The notes under the pieces: model-generated | Told to the model about the DNA's origin: nothing | What the model saw: only the letters and a program-made list of their open reading frames with translations | Database searches by the model: none | Shown here: positions 18,788-28,782 of the stretch, piece by piece | Position numbering within the stretch: position 1 is the stretch's first letter | How the letters are laid out: each line of letters opens with the position of its first letter | Translations under genes and position numbers: made by a program | Origin: Deinococcus fonticola | Lineage (GTDB): Bacteria; Deinococcota; Deinococci; Deinococcales; Deinococcaceae | Assembly (NCBI RefSeq): GCF_004634215.1 | Contig: NZ_SMMH01000019.1 | Location: 1 to 64,000, forward strand | DNA: 64,000 nucleotides | Reading direction: 5' to 3'

Positions 18788-19415
18788 ACTCACTCCTCAA
18801 ACACAGTTCCTGCTGGTGGCCGCCCTGTGCCTGCTGGCCCTGCTGGCTTTCTTCCTGTACTACTACAAGCCCAAGCAGGAGACCCTGACCATGATGCGCG
18901 ACGACCTGGCGGCCAAACAGAACACCGCCGAACAGTACCGCGCCGCCGCCGCCGCCATTCCGGATCTGACGGCCAAGGTCGGCAAACTGGAGCAGGAACG
19001 GGCGGAGTTCGTGCGGGCGCTGCCCACCACCCAGCAGTTCGGGCAGGTGGTCGACCAGTTGCGGGCCAACGCCAGCGCCAGCAAAACCGAAGTGACCAGC
19101 CTGACATTCGCCAACAGCCAGGCCCCCAACCTGCCGGCAGGCGTGCGGCCCATCAACGTCAACATGGCCGTGCAGGGCCAGTTCGGGCAGCTCTTTCAAC
19201 TGATGCGCCGCATGGAAACCCAGAACCGCTTCACGACCTTGAACACCCTTGACCTGCAACTGCCCAAGGCCGACAGCTTCAACCCGAACCTGCAGGGCAC
19301 GCTGGCGCTGACCGTCTACACCTTCGATCCTGCCCAGGCGGCCCTGCCCACGAACGCCGCGCCGGCCGGAACAACGGCGGCCCCAGCGGCCCCCGCCAGC
19401 GGAGGCACCCCATGA
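18777..19415 (+). CDS. pilO: Type IV pilus assembly protein PilO
   Basis: A 212-residue partner of PilN in the inner-membrane alignment complex. It has one N-terminal membrane helix (FLLVAALCLLALLAFFLYYY, about residues 11-30), a coiled coil with many Gln/Glu residues, and a periplasmic domain ending in an Ala/Pro/Thr-rich tail. The ATG has GGGGG upstream and overlaps the pilN stop by 11 nt. Confidence 0.88.
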   Translation: MATKLTPQTQFLLVAALCLLALLAFFLYYYKPKQETLTMMRDDLAAKQNTAEQYRAAAAAIPDLTAKVGKLEQERAEFVRALPTTQQFGQVVDQLRANASASKTEVTSLTFANSQAPNLPAGVRPINVNMAVQGQFGQLFQLMRRMETQNRFTTLNTLDLQLPKADSFNPNLQGTLALTVYTFDPAQAALPTNAAPAGTTAAPAAPASGGTP

Positions 19416-20770
19416 GCCGCGCCCCCGTTACCCTGTCGCGCGAGATGAAAATAGGCCTGATCGCCCTGCTGATGCTGGCCCTGCTGGGCGGCTGGCTGGT
19501 CATGAACAACCGGCAAGCCGACGTGGACACCAGTGTCGCCCCAGCCGTTGCCACGACTGACCCCGCTGCGTCCGGCACCGATACTGCCGCGTCCGGCACG
19601 TCCAGCACTGCCGGGACAGATGCCGCCACGAACGGGACGCCCACCACTGCGCCGCAAGGCGCGACCGGCACCCCCTCTGGCACCCCGTCCGGCGAGGTTC
19701 CCGTCGCCCCCGGCACCCTGAACGGTGAAACGGGCGAAGTGGTGGCCGCGCCGCCCTTCCCGGTCACCGACCCGAACGGCAGCACGCCGGACCCCACGGT
19801 GCCCACCCCCGCCCCCAGCGGCATCAACCCCGATACGCCCCTGCTGAGCCTGAACGGCAACAATCCTTTCAAGCCCATCAAACTCGAAGCCCCCGAGGGT
19901 GGCTCGCAGGCCAGCGGCACCCTGGCCACGGCCCCCAGCTCCAGCGGCGAGGCGGCCTCGCCCGCCGTGACCATCACGCGGCCCAGCAGTTCTGCCGAGG
20001 AGATCAACGCCGCTCTGGCCAGCCCATCTTCACGTGGGCCCATTGCGGTCGCCCCGATCCCCGGTACGCCCCCAAGCACGGCTGGCCGCTCCGGGCGCAG
20101 CAGCGGCGCCATTCCCATTACGCCCCTGCCCGGCACCCCGGCCAGCATCCCCAGCCCCACCCTGCCCTCGCGCAGCGCTGGCAGCTCCAGGGCCACCACA
20201 GCCAATGCCCGCCCCACCAATGCCCGCCCCACCACTGCCAGCAACGTGCCCAGCCGCACGGTCACGGTTCCATCTGGCGGCGCAGGCAGCCGGGGCAATG
20301 CCGCGCCGGGCGGCCGCCCGGCCCAGCCGGCCACCACACCAGCGAATAAGCCAGTGGTGCCCCCCATTACCGCCGTGCGTGAACCGGCGGTCACGGTACC
20401 GGACGCCCTGAACCCCGCACCCAGCCCTGCCCCGGCCACCGCCAGCGCGAGCGCCGCCCAGGGAACTGTGGCGCCCGCCGAACCGCAGGCCATCACGGCC
20501 ACCAGCCCAACGCCGACTAATTCAGGCCAGGTCAGTGCCAGCACCAGCAGTGAACTGGAAAACTACGTCAAAACGCACCAGATGGTCTTCGACGCGGCCG
20601 TGCTCGGCCCTGTAAACACCGCCATTCTCCGCTCCGATCAGGGCTTTGTCGTCGCCACGGCAGGCCAGCCCCTGCCGGACACCAAGATCATCCTCAAGGA
20701 AGTCACGGCCAGCTCCGCGACCCTGACCCTGGGACAAGACACCCTGACCCTGCAACTGGACAAAAGGTGA
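19412..20770 (+). CDS. pilP: PilP-like linker protein with long low-complexity region
   Basis: A 452-residue protein in the PilP position between PilO and the secretin. Residues about 15-32 are a membrane anchor (GLIALLMLALLGGWLVM). Roughly residues 40-375 are a Pro/Ala/Ser/Thr-rich low-complexity region, and only the last 70 residues (from ENYVKTHQ to LTLQLDKR) look like a folded PilP/HR-type domain. It is far longer than typical PilP (about 170 residues). The long disordered part may span the wide periplasm and thick peptidoglycan, an inference. Thermus has PilW at the same position, so the name is by synteny. It overlaps pilO by 4 nt. Confidence 0.7.
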   Translation: MSRAPVTLSREMKIGLIALLMLALLGGWLVMNNRQADVDTSVAPAVATTDPAASGTDTAASGTSSTAGTDAATNGTPTTAPQGATGTPSGTPSGEVPVAPGTLNGETGEVVAAPPFPVTDPNGSTPDPTVPTPAPSGINPDTPLLSLNGNNPFKPIKLEAPEGGSQASGTLATAPSSSGEAASPAVTITRPSSSAEEINAALASPSSRGPIAVAPIPGTPPSTAGRSGRSSGAIPITPLPGTPASIPSPTLPSRSAGSSRATTANARPTNARPTTASNVPSRTVTVPSGGAGSRGNAAPGGRPAQPATTPANKPVVPPITAVREPAVTVPDALNPAPSPAPATASASAAQGTVAPAEPQAITATSPTPTNSGQVSASTSSELENYVKTHQMVFDAAVLGPVNTAILRSDQGFVVATAGQPLPDTKIILKEVTASSATLTLGQDTLTLQLDKR

Positions 20771-20773
20771 GCC

Positions 20774-22939
20774 ATGAATAAACGACACGTTCTTCTCCTG
20801 ACCGCCGTGCTGGGCATGGCCGCCCTCCCCGTCCTCGCCCAGTCGTCGGCCCCCACCGACGCGCAACTGCGTACCGACAAGATCACGGTGGAAACCGGCA
20901 CCTACACCGGCCCGCTGTCCAGCCTGCTGGCCGCCATCGCCAAGACGGCCGGCTACGGCCTGATCCTCGACACGGATGTCGACCTGCAACAGACGCCGGC
21001 CACCACACCCACTTCCGGCGCCGCCACGCCTGCTCCGACGGGTCGCCCGGTGGTGTACTCCTTCAAGGACAAACCGTTCAACGAAGTGTGGCCCCTGCTG
21101 ATGGACGTGTACGGCCTGAGCTACGAGGTCATTCAGGTGGGCGGCCAGCCGGTGCTGCGCGTCGGCAATGCCCCCATTCAGCGCATCGTGAATCTGAAGA
21201 ACGCCGACGCTAAAACTGTCGTGGAACAAGTTAGTCGCCTATTCGGTGAGCCAATAGTTCAAGACAACCCACAACGGGATGCTTCAGGCAATGTAGTAGG
21301 TTTTAATAAACAGATTGTCGGTTACAAATTTAATTCACCCTCACTGAAGATTGTTGGGGACGATAAGACAAATAGTATTGTCGTCATTGGTACGAATAAA
21401 GAAGTCATTGATGTTATAAATGCGATTCAAAATGTTGATGTTCAGGAAAGGACTGTATCTGGATCAAAAACATATATTGCCAATAAAGACACGGCATCTG
21501 TTGTTAAATTCATTGAATCTACCGCCCCCGATATCAAAGTAACTACTTTTAGCGGAACTAACAAAATTTTCCTTGAAGGCCCAGAAAAACGTCTTAGTTA
21601 CATTGATGGATTGCTAAATCAGTTCGATCTAGCAGAGATTGCAACTAAGGAAAATGACCCATCACTTATCCAAACGGTTAGAATTGTTTATACTGCCAAG
21701 TCGGGTGCAGCAAATGCCAATAATCTAACTGCCGTCCTATCAAGCCAGTTTCCCAGAGTTCGTTTCACACCACTGGCAGGAACAGCAAATATCATTCTCA
21801 ATGGTACCCAATCTGACATTAAAGAGGCCCAAAGCCTGTTAGCTCAGATTGATATTGCTCCAGCCACCGCGCCCACCACCGTGCAGCGCGTGTTTCAACT
21901 GGTGAACGCCAGCGCCGAGGAAGTCAAGGCCACGCTGGAAGGCACCCTGCAAAAGGAAGTGACGAGTACCGCCCAGCGCGGCACCGGCACCACCCTGCTG
22001 GACGTGAACGGCAACCCCATCAGCGCCCTGGTGCCCCCCAGCCAGCAGGCCAGCGCCGACGCGCAGGGCCTGAAGACCACGGACCTGAGCGGCACCACGC
22101 CAACCACGGCGCCCGACATGCCGAACATCATCGCCGACAAGCGCACCAACACCATCATCGTGCGCGGCACGCCGCTTCAGGTGGATCAGGTGGCGGAACT
22201 TATTCCGCAACTCGACAAGGTGGTGCCGCAGATCAACGTGCAGGTTCGCATTCAGGAACTGACCGACTCGGCGACCCGCAGCCTGGGCCTGAACGCCAAC
22301 CTCAACTTCGGCGGCTTCAGCATCGGCACCTCGTCGGGCACCGGCCTGGCCGCCACCTTCGACCCCACCAAGACGCTGATGGGCTTCAACATCTTCCCCA
22401 CCCTGACGGCCCTGGAAACCCAGAACCTGGCGCGCCGGGTGTACGACGGCAACGTCACCATGCAGAGCGGCCAGCGTGCTCTGGGCGGCACGAGCCAGAC
22501 GGAAAATGCGTCGTCCACCGCCGCCGCCTCGGTCAAGTCGGGCGGTTCGCTGGAAATCAACATTCCCAGCCAGGCGGCCAACATTCCCAGCATTCAGAAA
22601 ACCATCGATTACGGCGTGATTCTGGATTTCTTCAGCCCGCAGGTGGCCCCAGACGGCACCATCACCGTGCGCGTGCGCGGCAAGGTGAACACACCGCCGG
22701 CCAACATTACGGCCAACAACATCCCCTACGTCCTGAACTTCCAGAACAGCGAGGCGCAGAGCCTGGTGTCCTTCAAGAGCGGCGAAACGCTGCTGCTGGC
22801 CGGCCTGATGGGCAACACCGCGGCGAACGGCAGCACCGGGATTCCCTACCTGTCGAAGTTCGGTATCGGTGGAACGACCACCAAGGACAGCAAGTTCTCG
22901 CAACTGCTGGTCATCATCACCGGCACCATCGTCAAGTAA
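20774..22939 (+). CDS. pilQ: Type IV pilus/DNA-uptake secretin PilQ (mosaic gene)
   Basis: A 721-residue outer-membrane secretin, the gated channel for pili and incoming DNA. It has a signal peptide (residues 1-23, ending VLA), N-terminal STN-like and several N1-type domains, then a C-terminal secretin domain (from about 480: QINVQVRIQELTDSATRSLGLN ...; GSLEINIPSQAANIPSIQKTIDYG; LLLAGLMG). Bases 21211-21861 (residues about 147-363, the periplasmic N-domains) are AT-rich with codons rare elsewhere in the window (TTA, ATA, AGA), although the frame is intact. That stretch has 30-35% GC in the lines I counted, against 67% just upstream. This points to replacement of the N-domain segment by recombination with foreign DNA. 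A terminator follows. Confidence 0.93.
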   Translation: MNKRHVLLLTAVLGMAALPVLAQSSAPTDAQLRTDKITVETGTYTGPLSSLLAAIAKTAGYGLILDTDVDLQQTPATTPTSGAATPAPTGRPVVYSFKDKPFNEVWPLLMDVYGLSYEVIQVGGQPVLRVGNAPIQRIVNLKNADAKTVVEQVSRLFGEPIVQDNPQRDASGNVVGFNKQIVGYKFNSPSLKIVGDDKTNSIVVIGTNKEVIDVINAIQNVDVQERTVSGSKTYIANKDTASVVKFIESTAPDIKVTTFSGTNKIFLEGPEKRLSYIDGLLNQFDLAEIATKENDPSLIQTVRIVYTAKSGAANANNLTAVLSSQFPRVRFTPLAGTANIILNGTQSDIKEAQSLLAQIDIAPATAPTTVQRVFQLVNASAEEVKATLEGTLQKEVTSTAQRGTGTTLLDVNGNPISALVPPSQQASADAQGLKTTDLSGTTPTTAPDMPNIIADKRTNTIIVRGTPLQVDQVAELIPQLDKVVPQINVQVRIQELTDSATRSLGLNANLNFGGFSIGTSSGTGLAATFDPTKTLMGFNIFPTLTALETQNLARRVYDGNVTMQSGQRALGGTSQTENASSTAAASVKSGGSLEINIPSQAANIPSIQKTIDYGVILDFFSPQVAPDGTITVRVRGKVNTPPANITANNIPYVLNFQNSEAQSLVSFKSGETLLLAGLMGNTAANGSTGIPYLSKFGIGGTTTKDSKFSQLLVIITGTIVK

Positions 22940-22952
22940 GGTTCGGGTTCGG

Positions 22953-22987
22953 GCAGGCGCTCCCTGGTGGGGCGTCTGCTGTTTTTT
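22953..22987 (+). terminator. Terminator of the pil operon
   Basis: GCAGGCGC (22953-22960) pairs with GCGTCTGC (22972-22979; one G-U pair), followed by TGTTTTTT. Confidence 0.8.
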
Positions 22988-23054
22988 GGCTGTACTTTTG
23001 ATGGCCGTGTGGCTTTTGTTTGGTCAGGGGCGCGTTTTCCAGGCGGCCAGGCTC

Positions 23055-23060
23055 TAGAGT
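23055..23060 (+). promoter_or_regulatory. -10 box (TAGAGT) of aroC
   Basis: TAGAGT ends 7 nt before ATG 23068; it decides this start over an in-frame GTG 48 nt upstream and predicts a leaderless message. Confidence 0.5.
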
Positions 23061-23067
23061 CGGTCTT

Positions 23068-24216
23068 ATGAGGTACTTGACTGCCGGGGAGTCGCACGGG
23101 CCGCAATTGACGGCCATCATCGAGGGGTTGCCTTCGCAGTTGCCGCTGGGCAAGGGGGACATCGATCCGTGGCTGCGCCGGCGTCAGGGCGGGTACGGGC
23201 GTGGGCGGCGCATGGTCATCGAGACGGACGAGGCCGACATCCTGAGTGGGGTGCGTTCGGGCCGCACGACGGGCGCGCCGGTCACGCTGGTGATTGCCAA
23301 CAAGGATCACCGCAACTGGACGGAGATCATGTCGCCGGAAGCAGGTGGGGAGCCGCGCAAGAAGGCCCTGACCGATGCGCGGCCCGGTCACGCCGACCTG
23401 ACCGGCGGCATCAAGTACCGCCACCGGGATTTGCGCGATGTGCTGGAACGGGCCTCGGCGCGGGAAACGGCCGCCAGGGTGGCGGTGGGCAGCGTGGCGC
23501 TGAAGTTGTTGTCCGAACTGGGCGTGCAGGGCGCAAACTTCGTGTCGAGTCTGGCTGGTATCGAGACGCGACAGGCATTCAGCTGGGACGCGCTGGACGC
23601 CATCGAGGACTCTGACCTGCGTACACCCGACGCGGACGCGGCCGGGCAGATGCGCGAGCGGATCGATCAGGCCAAGAAGGACGGGGACACGCTGGGCGGC
23701 ATTCTGGAGGTGCGCTTCCGGGGCTTGCCGGTCGGTCTTGGAAGTTTCGTGCATTACGACCGGAAACTGGATGGCCGGATTGCGCAGGCGTGCCTCAGCG
23801 TGCAGGCCATGAAAGGCGTGGAGATCGGGCGGGCCTTCGAGAACGCCATGAAACCCGGCAGCGGCGTGCACGACGCCGTGTACTACCGCGAGGGCAGCTA
23901 CGCGCGCGACACGAACAGCGCGGGCGGCCTGGAAGCCGGCATGACCAACGGCGAGGAGTTGATCGTGCGGGTCGCCATGAAACCCATCGCCACCCTGATG
24001 AAGCCCCTCCCCACCGTGAATGTCGTGACGCACGAGCCTTCGGACGCGGCGCGGGAACGCAGCGACACCACCGCGGTGCCGGCAGCGGGCGTGATCCTGC
24101 AGTGCGTGATCGGCTGGGTGCTGGCCGAAGCCCTGCTGGAAAAATTCGGTGGGGATACCCTGCCCGAATTACAGGAGCGCGTGGCCGCCGCCCGGACGTT
24201 CGCGCGGGAGTACTGA
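23068..24216 (+). CDS. aroC: Chorismate synthase
   Basis: Last step of the shikimate pathway, EPSP to chorismate, using reduced FMN. The 382-residue protein begins MRYLTAGESHGPQL, with the family His in GESHG and the signatures GGYGRGRRM, RPGHADLTGGIKY and RASARETAARVA. The length is typical. First gene of the aroC-K-B-Q cluster; aroK begins 123 nt after its stop with its own -10 box, so the cluster has internal promoters. Confidence 0.95.
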   Translation: MRYLTAGESHGPQLTAIIEGLPSQLPLGKGDIDPWLRRRQGGYGRGRRMVIETDEADILSGVRSGRTTGAPVTLVIANKDHRNWTEIMSPEAGGEPRKKALTDARPGHADLTGGIKYRHRDLRDVLERASARETAARVAVGSVALKLLSELGVQGANFVSSLAGIETRQAFSWDALDAIEDSDLRTPDADAAGQMRERIDQAKKDGDTLGGILEVRFRGLPVGLGSFVHYDRKLDGRIAQACLSVQAMKGVEIGRAFENAMKPGSGVHDAVYYREGSYARDTNSAGGLEAGMTNGEELIVRVAMKPIATLMKPLPTVNVVTHEPSDAARERSDTTAVPAAGVILQCVIGWVLAEALLEKFGGDTLPELQERVAAARTFAREY

Positions 24217-24326
24217 GCTGCCGACATGCTGGAACCAGCACTGGATGAGAACGTTCGAAACAGCCTGGAGACGCATCTGCTCACTCTGGATCAAGCTGAA
24301 GTTCAGCCTCTCCCGGACAATTGTCT

Positions 24327-24332
24327 TAAACT
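24327..24332 (+). promoter_or_regulatory. -10 box (TAAACT) of aroK
   Basis: TAAACT ends 7 nt before ATG 24340 with no Shine-Dalgarno; it favours this start over longer in-frame options at 24226. Confidence 0.55.
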
Positions 24333-24339
24333 GTCCCCC

Positions 24340-24936
24340 ATGTCAAATTCCGGCCTGATCGAGCGACCCGTCACCTGGGTGGCCCTGGCTGGGTTCATGG
24401 GCACCGGGAAAAGCCGCGTGGGCTGGGAACTCTCTCGGGCGCTGGCGCTTCACTTCGTGGATACCGACAAACTCATCACGCGCGTGGTGGGCAAAAGCAT
24501 TCCCGAGGTGTTCGCGCAGGAAGGCGAAGGCTACTTCCGCGCCTGCGAACACGAGGTGGTGCAGCGTGTCACGCGGCTGGAACACGCCGTGATCAGCCTG
24601 GGGGGCGGCACCTTCATTCACGAGGAGAACCGCCGCCGCCTGCTGCAACGCGGCCCGGTGGTGGTGCTGTGGGCCACACCGGAAACCGTATACCAGCGCA
24701 CGAAAAACAGTGACCGCCCGCTGCTGAAGTCGGAAGATCCCCTCAGCAAAATCAAGAACCTGATGGACGAACGCGAAAGCATTTACCGCGAGGGCACCAT
24801 TCACGTTCACAGTGACGGACGACCCAGCGAGGAGATCGTCGAGGAGATTCTCGAGCGCCTGGAACGCTGGGCCGAGGTGCATCAGGCCTGGCCGGAGATC
24901 ACGGAAGCGGAGTGGAGCGACTGTGTCACCGATTGA
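24340..24936 (+). CDS. aroK: Shikimate kinase
   Basis: Phosphorylates shikimate with ATP. The 198-residue protein has Walker [10 protein letters not shown] (17-25), the shikimate-binding DTD (41-43), the GGGTF motif, and the lid segment KNSDRPLL. It ends with a longer acidic C-terminus than most shikimate kinases. Its stop codon lies inside a 15-bp tandem repeat that is also the 5' end of aroB (overlap 14 nt); two further in-phase TGA codons lie in the next repeat units. Confidence 0.93.
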   Translation: MSNSGLIERPVTWVALAGFMGTGKSRVGWELSRALALHFVDTDKLITRVVGKSIPEVFAQEGEGYFRACEHEVVQRVTRLEHAVISLGGGTFIHEENRRRLLQRGPVVVLWATPETVYQRTKNSDRPLLKSEDPLSKIKNLMDERESIYREGTIHVHSDGRPSEEIVEEILERLERWAEVHQAWPEITEAEWSDCVTD

Positions 24937-26011
24937 GGGGTCACGGATTGAGGGGTCACCGACTGAGGGGCGGACGGTCGAGGTCGGCGGGCCGCACCCG
25001 TACACTGTTCACGTGGGTGCCGGGTTGCTCTCGCAGATCAGGGTCAAAGAGCGTCAGGTGGCCCTGATCCACGCTGAAGATCTGCCGGGCGAGTACGTAA
25101 AAGAGGTGGAGGCCGGCCTGCAACCTGTCGTGACGGTGCGCGTCCCCGCGCGTGACGCCTGTAAAACGCTGGACGTGTACGCGAACGTGTTGTCACAACT
25201 GGCGCAGGTGAACCTGCCGCGTGACGGCGCGGTGATCGGTCTGGGCGGCGGGGCCGTGACGGATCTAGCAGGGTTCGTGGCCGCCTCTTACCTGCGCGGG
25301 GTGGCTTTTTACACCCTGCCGACCACGCTGCTGGGCATGGTGGACGCTGCCGTGGGGGGCAAAACAGGCGTGAATTTACCCGAGGGTAAAAATCTGGTGG
25401 GCGCCTTCTGGCCGCCGCAAGCCGTGTGGTGCGATACCGACACCTTGACCAGCCTGCCGCCCGCCGTATTCCGTGAGGGCGCGGCGGAAGCCTTCAAGCA
25501 TGGCCTGATTGCCGATCCGACACTCCTGACCCGTGTGCTCGACCCGGAATTCAGGCCCGGCGGCGCCCTGCTGGAAAGCACCCTGGCCGATGCCATTGCC
25601 GTCAAGGCCGCCGTCGTGACCCGTGACCTGACCGAGCAGGGCGAACGGGCGTTCCTGAATTTCGGTCACACACTGGCGCACGCCCTCGAGGGCGTTACGC
25701 ATCAGGGCATAGCGCACGGCGAGGCGGTGGGGTACGGCATGCATTACGCCGCCATCCTCAGCCGCGAGATGGGCGGCGCCGACCTGACCGGGCACACACG
25801 GAAGTTCCTCGACTGGCAGCAGCCCACGTCCCTGCCTGCCCTGAAGTTCGATGAGGTGACGGCTTACATGAACCGCGACAAGAAGGCCGACAGCGACGGC
25901 GTGCGCTTCGTGCTGCTGCGCGATGTCGCCCAGCCTTATCTGACGAGGGTGCCGGAGGATGTGCTGCGCCGTTCGTTCGGGGAATGGCTGGGGCAGATTC
26001 AAACTCGCTGA
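24923..26011 (+). CDS. aroB: 3-Dehydroquinate synthase
   Basis: Converts DAHP to 3-dehydroquinate, NAD and metal dependent. The 362-residue protein shows [39 protein letters not shown] and the metal-ligand region [12 protein letters not shown]...[13 protein letters not shown] 24923 overlaps the aroK end, and residues 2-16 are a pentapeptide repeat ([15 protein letters not shown]) encoded by three 15-bp tandem units, an N-terminal extension not usual in the family. A downstream start cannot be excluded. Confidence 0.93.
   Translation: MSPIEGSRIEGSPTEGRTVEVGGPHPYTVHVGAGLLSQIRVKERQVALIHAEDLPGEYVKEVEAGLQPVVTVRVPARDACKTLDVYANVLSQLAQVNLPRDGAVIGLGGGAVTDLAGFVAASYLRGVAFYTLPTTLLGMVDAAVGGKTGVNLPEGKNLVGAFWPPQAVWCDTDTLTSLPPAVFREGAAEAFKHGLIADPTLLTRVLDPEFRPGGALLESTLADAIAVKAAVVTRDLTEQGERAFLNFGHTLAHALEGVTHQGIAHGEAVGYGMHYAAILSREMGGADLTGHTRKFLDWQQPTSLPALKFDEVTAYMNRDKKADSDGVRFVLLRDVAQPYLTRVPEDVLRRSFGEWLGQIQTR
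24926..24970 (+). repeat. 15-bp tandem repeat (3 units) at the aroK/aroB junction
   Basis: TCACCGATTGAGGGG, TCACGGATTGAGGGG and TCACCGACTGAGGGG follow one another without gaps. The length is a multiple of three, so copy-number change would keep both frames; it codes for S-x-x-E-G units of AroB. Confidence 0.8.
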
Positions 26012-26026
26012 CAGGGGCTGAACAGG

Positions 26027-26032
26027 TATCCT
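26027..26032 (+). promoter_or_regulatory. -10 box (TATCCT) of aroQ
   Basis: TATCCT ends 6 nt before ATG 26039, in the 27-nt gap after aroB; it would allow separate leaderless transcription of aroQ. Confidence 0.45.
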
Positions 26033-26038
26033 GCTCCT

Positions 26039-26467
26039 ATGCTGCTGGTGCTGAACGGCCCGAACCTGAACCGCCTTGGCCTGCGTGAACCTGGTGTGTA
26101 CGGCACGCAGACGCTGGAAGACCTGGAACGCCAGTGCGAGACGTGGGGCGCGGAGCTCGGCGAGGCCGTGACCTGCCGCCAGAGCAACTTCGAGGGACAA
26201 CTGCTGGAGTGGATTCAGGAGGCGCAGGAGCAGGGGTTCACGGGCATCGTGATCAACCCGGGGGCCCTGACGCACTACAGTTACGCGCTGCGGGACGCCA
26301 TTGCCGGCCAGGCCGTGCCCGTGGTGGAGGTGCATATTTCCAACGTGGATGCCCGCGAGGAATTTCGCCACCACTCCGTGACGGCGGCCGTGTGTAGGGG
26401 GAAAATCAGCGGCCTGGGCTTTCTGGGCTACCGCCTGGCGATGGAGGCCCTGACCGAACAGGAGTGA
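26039..26467 (+). CDS. aroQ: Type II 3-dehydroquinate dehydratase
   Basis: Dehydrates 3-dehydroquinate to 3-dehydroshikimate. The 142 residues fit the small type II fold. NGPNLNRLGLREPGVYG (residues 6-22) holds the catalytic Tyr and flexible-lid Arg; NPGALTHYSYALRDA and VEVHISNVDAREEFRHHS carry the remaining active-site residues. It starts 27 nt after aroB. Confidence 0.95.
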   Translation: MLLVLNGPNLNRLGLREPGVYGTQTLEDLERQCETWGAELGEAVTCRQSNFEGQLLEWIQEAQEQGFTGIVINPGALTHYSYALRDAIAGQAVPVVEVHISNVDAREEFRHHSVTAAVCRGKISGLGFLGYRLAMEALTEQE

Positions 26468-26589
26468 GCCCGATGGCGGTTGAATCGCCCACTTGGGCGA
26501 TGAAACCCGACCAGCGGGAGATGCTGAAAGACGCGCCGCGGAAGATGGGTCAAAAGCTCTCTTTTGGTTGGCCCCCGGCGTGTAAAACG

Positions 26590-26719
26590 AATTCCGTTTG
26601 TTTCGTTCACCCACCTGAACGTCACTGGTTGGTTCACTCCACGTCCGGAACCGTTTTTCTCCTTCTCGCTCCGCTCGGATTGAACCGTTTTATAAACGAT
26701 GAGGTAGGAGTTGGTGTAA
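26590..26719 (-). repeat. Dispersed non-coding repeat, type 1 copy B
   Basis: Minus-orientation homologue of 8740-8868. Recognisable blocks on the plus strand are TTCCGTTTGTTTCGTTCACC near 26592, TTCTCCTTCTCGCTCCGCTCGG near 26657-26678 and GGTTGGTGTA-like sequence at the right end. The hairpin end is CGTTT-ATA-AAACG (26685-26700 region), a shorter stem than in copy A. It lies in the 309-bp gap between aroQ and the LolA-like gene; the rest of that gap has a 7-bp hairpin ATCGCCC/GGGCGAT (26485-26502). Confidence 0.8.
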
Positions 26720-26776
26720 ATGCTCCGTCAGGCGCTCTCCGGTGTTCTCATGCTTTCAGGCGAGATACTGACAGAC

Positions 26777-27433
26777 GTGAAAAAGACCCTGATCACCCTG
26801 ACTGTGCTGACCGCGCTGGGTGCCGCTTCGGCCCAGACGGCGCAGGACATCATCAACAAAGTGGACGCCACCCAGAAAGCCGCCAAAGACGTTTCTTTCC
26901 GCCTCAGTGGCACGGCCAACTTCGAGACCCAGTCGCAGAAGATCGACCTGACCGTGAAAAGCATCCCGGCGCAGAAACTGGCCCGCATTCAGTTTATGGC
27001 GCCGGACGCCCTGGCCGACAATATCGTGGTGGCCGACAGCAAGGAAGTGCGCCAGTACATGTTCCTGACCAACCAGATCACCGTGACCCCCCTCAACAAG
27101 GCCGCCAGTAGCGTGGGTATTTCCGGGCTGGACTTCAACAACCTCGGCAACACGTCCGACATGCTCAAAAGTTACAACGTGAAATTGATCGGCACGACGG
27201 GCAGCGCCGGCAGCCGCGTGTTCCAGCTGGAAGCCACGCCCAAGAGTGGCAGCGCCGAGAAATCGCGCGTCTGGATCAGCGAAGCGGGCTGGCGTCCGAA
27301 CAAGATTCAGGCCTTCGACAAGAACGGCAAACTGGTGGCCGACATGACCATCAGCAACTACAAGGTGAACAGCGGCCTGACCGCCACCGCCCTGAAATCC
27401 CTCCCGAAAGACGCCCAGATCATCAAGCAGTAA
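26777..27433 (+). CDS. LolA-like outer-membrane lipoprotein carrier
   Basis: A 218-residue periplasmic protein with signal peptide [19 protein letters not shown], followed by the LolA/LppX-type open beta-barrel: [22 protein letters not shown], repeated amphipathic strands and an [22 protein letters not shown] motif. It probably ferries lipoproteins or lipids between inner and outer membranes, in keeping with BamA elsewhere in the window. GTG 26777 is chosen because the signal peptide begins there and GATACT lies 7 nt upstream. Confidence 0.75.
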   Translation: MKKTLITLTVLTALGAASAQTAQDIINKVDATQKAAKDVSFRLSGTANFETQSQKIDLTVKSIPAQKLARIQFMAPDALADNIVVADSKEVRQYMFLTNQITVTPLNKAASSVGISGLDFNNLGNTSDMLKSYNVKLIGTTGSAGSRVFQLEATPKSGSAEKSRVWISEAGWRPNKIQAFDKNGKLVADMTISNYKVNSGLTATALKSLPKDAQIIKQ

Positions 27434-27453
27434 AGCAAAAGCGAAGTTCAAAG

Positions 27454-27485
27454 AAGCTCCCGCGAAGATGGGGGCTTTTTTTGTG
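27454..27485 (+). terminator. Rho-independent terminator after the LolA-like gene
   Basis: AGCTCCC pairs with GGGGGCT across a short loop, followed by TTTTTTTG. Confidence 0.85.
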
Positions 27486-27491
27486 CCATGA

Positions 27492-28694
<1,203 letters not shown>

Positions 28695-28703
28695 CAGGAA
28701 TCA

Positions 28704-28744
28704 AAGAGAGCAGCGGAGGCTTTCACGCTCTTCGCTGCTCTCTT
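28704..28744. terminator. Bidirectional terminator between lysY and the ABC permease
   Basis: A perfect 12-bp stem AAGAGAGCAGCG/CGCTGCTCTCTT (28704-28715 with 28733-28744), in the 88-bp gap between convergent genes. The stem ends in A and T runs on both sides. Confidence 0.8.
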
Positions 28745-28782
28745 GTCTGTGCAATTTTTTCTGCGTGGTCTTTTCTGGGCGG

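Noticed and set aside
21211..21861. Possibility that the AT-rich pilQ segment is a frameshifted or assembled chimera
   Set aside because: The frame is open throughout, the protein joins smoothly to family-like sequence on both sides and the N-domain fold pattern is kept, so an assembly artefact is unlikely, although it cannot be excluded without reads.
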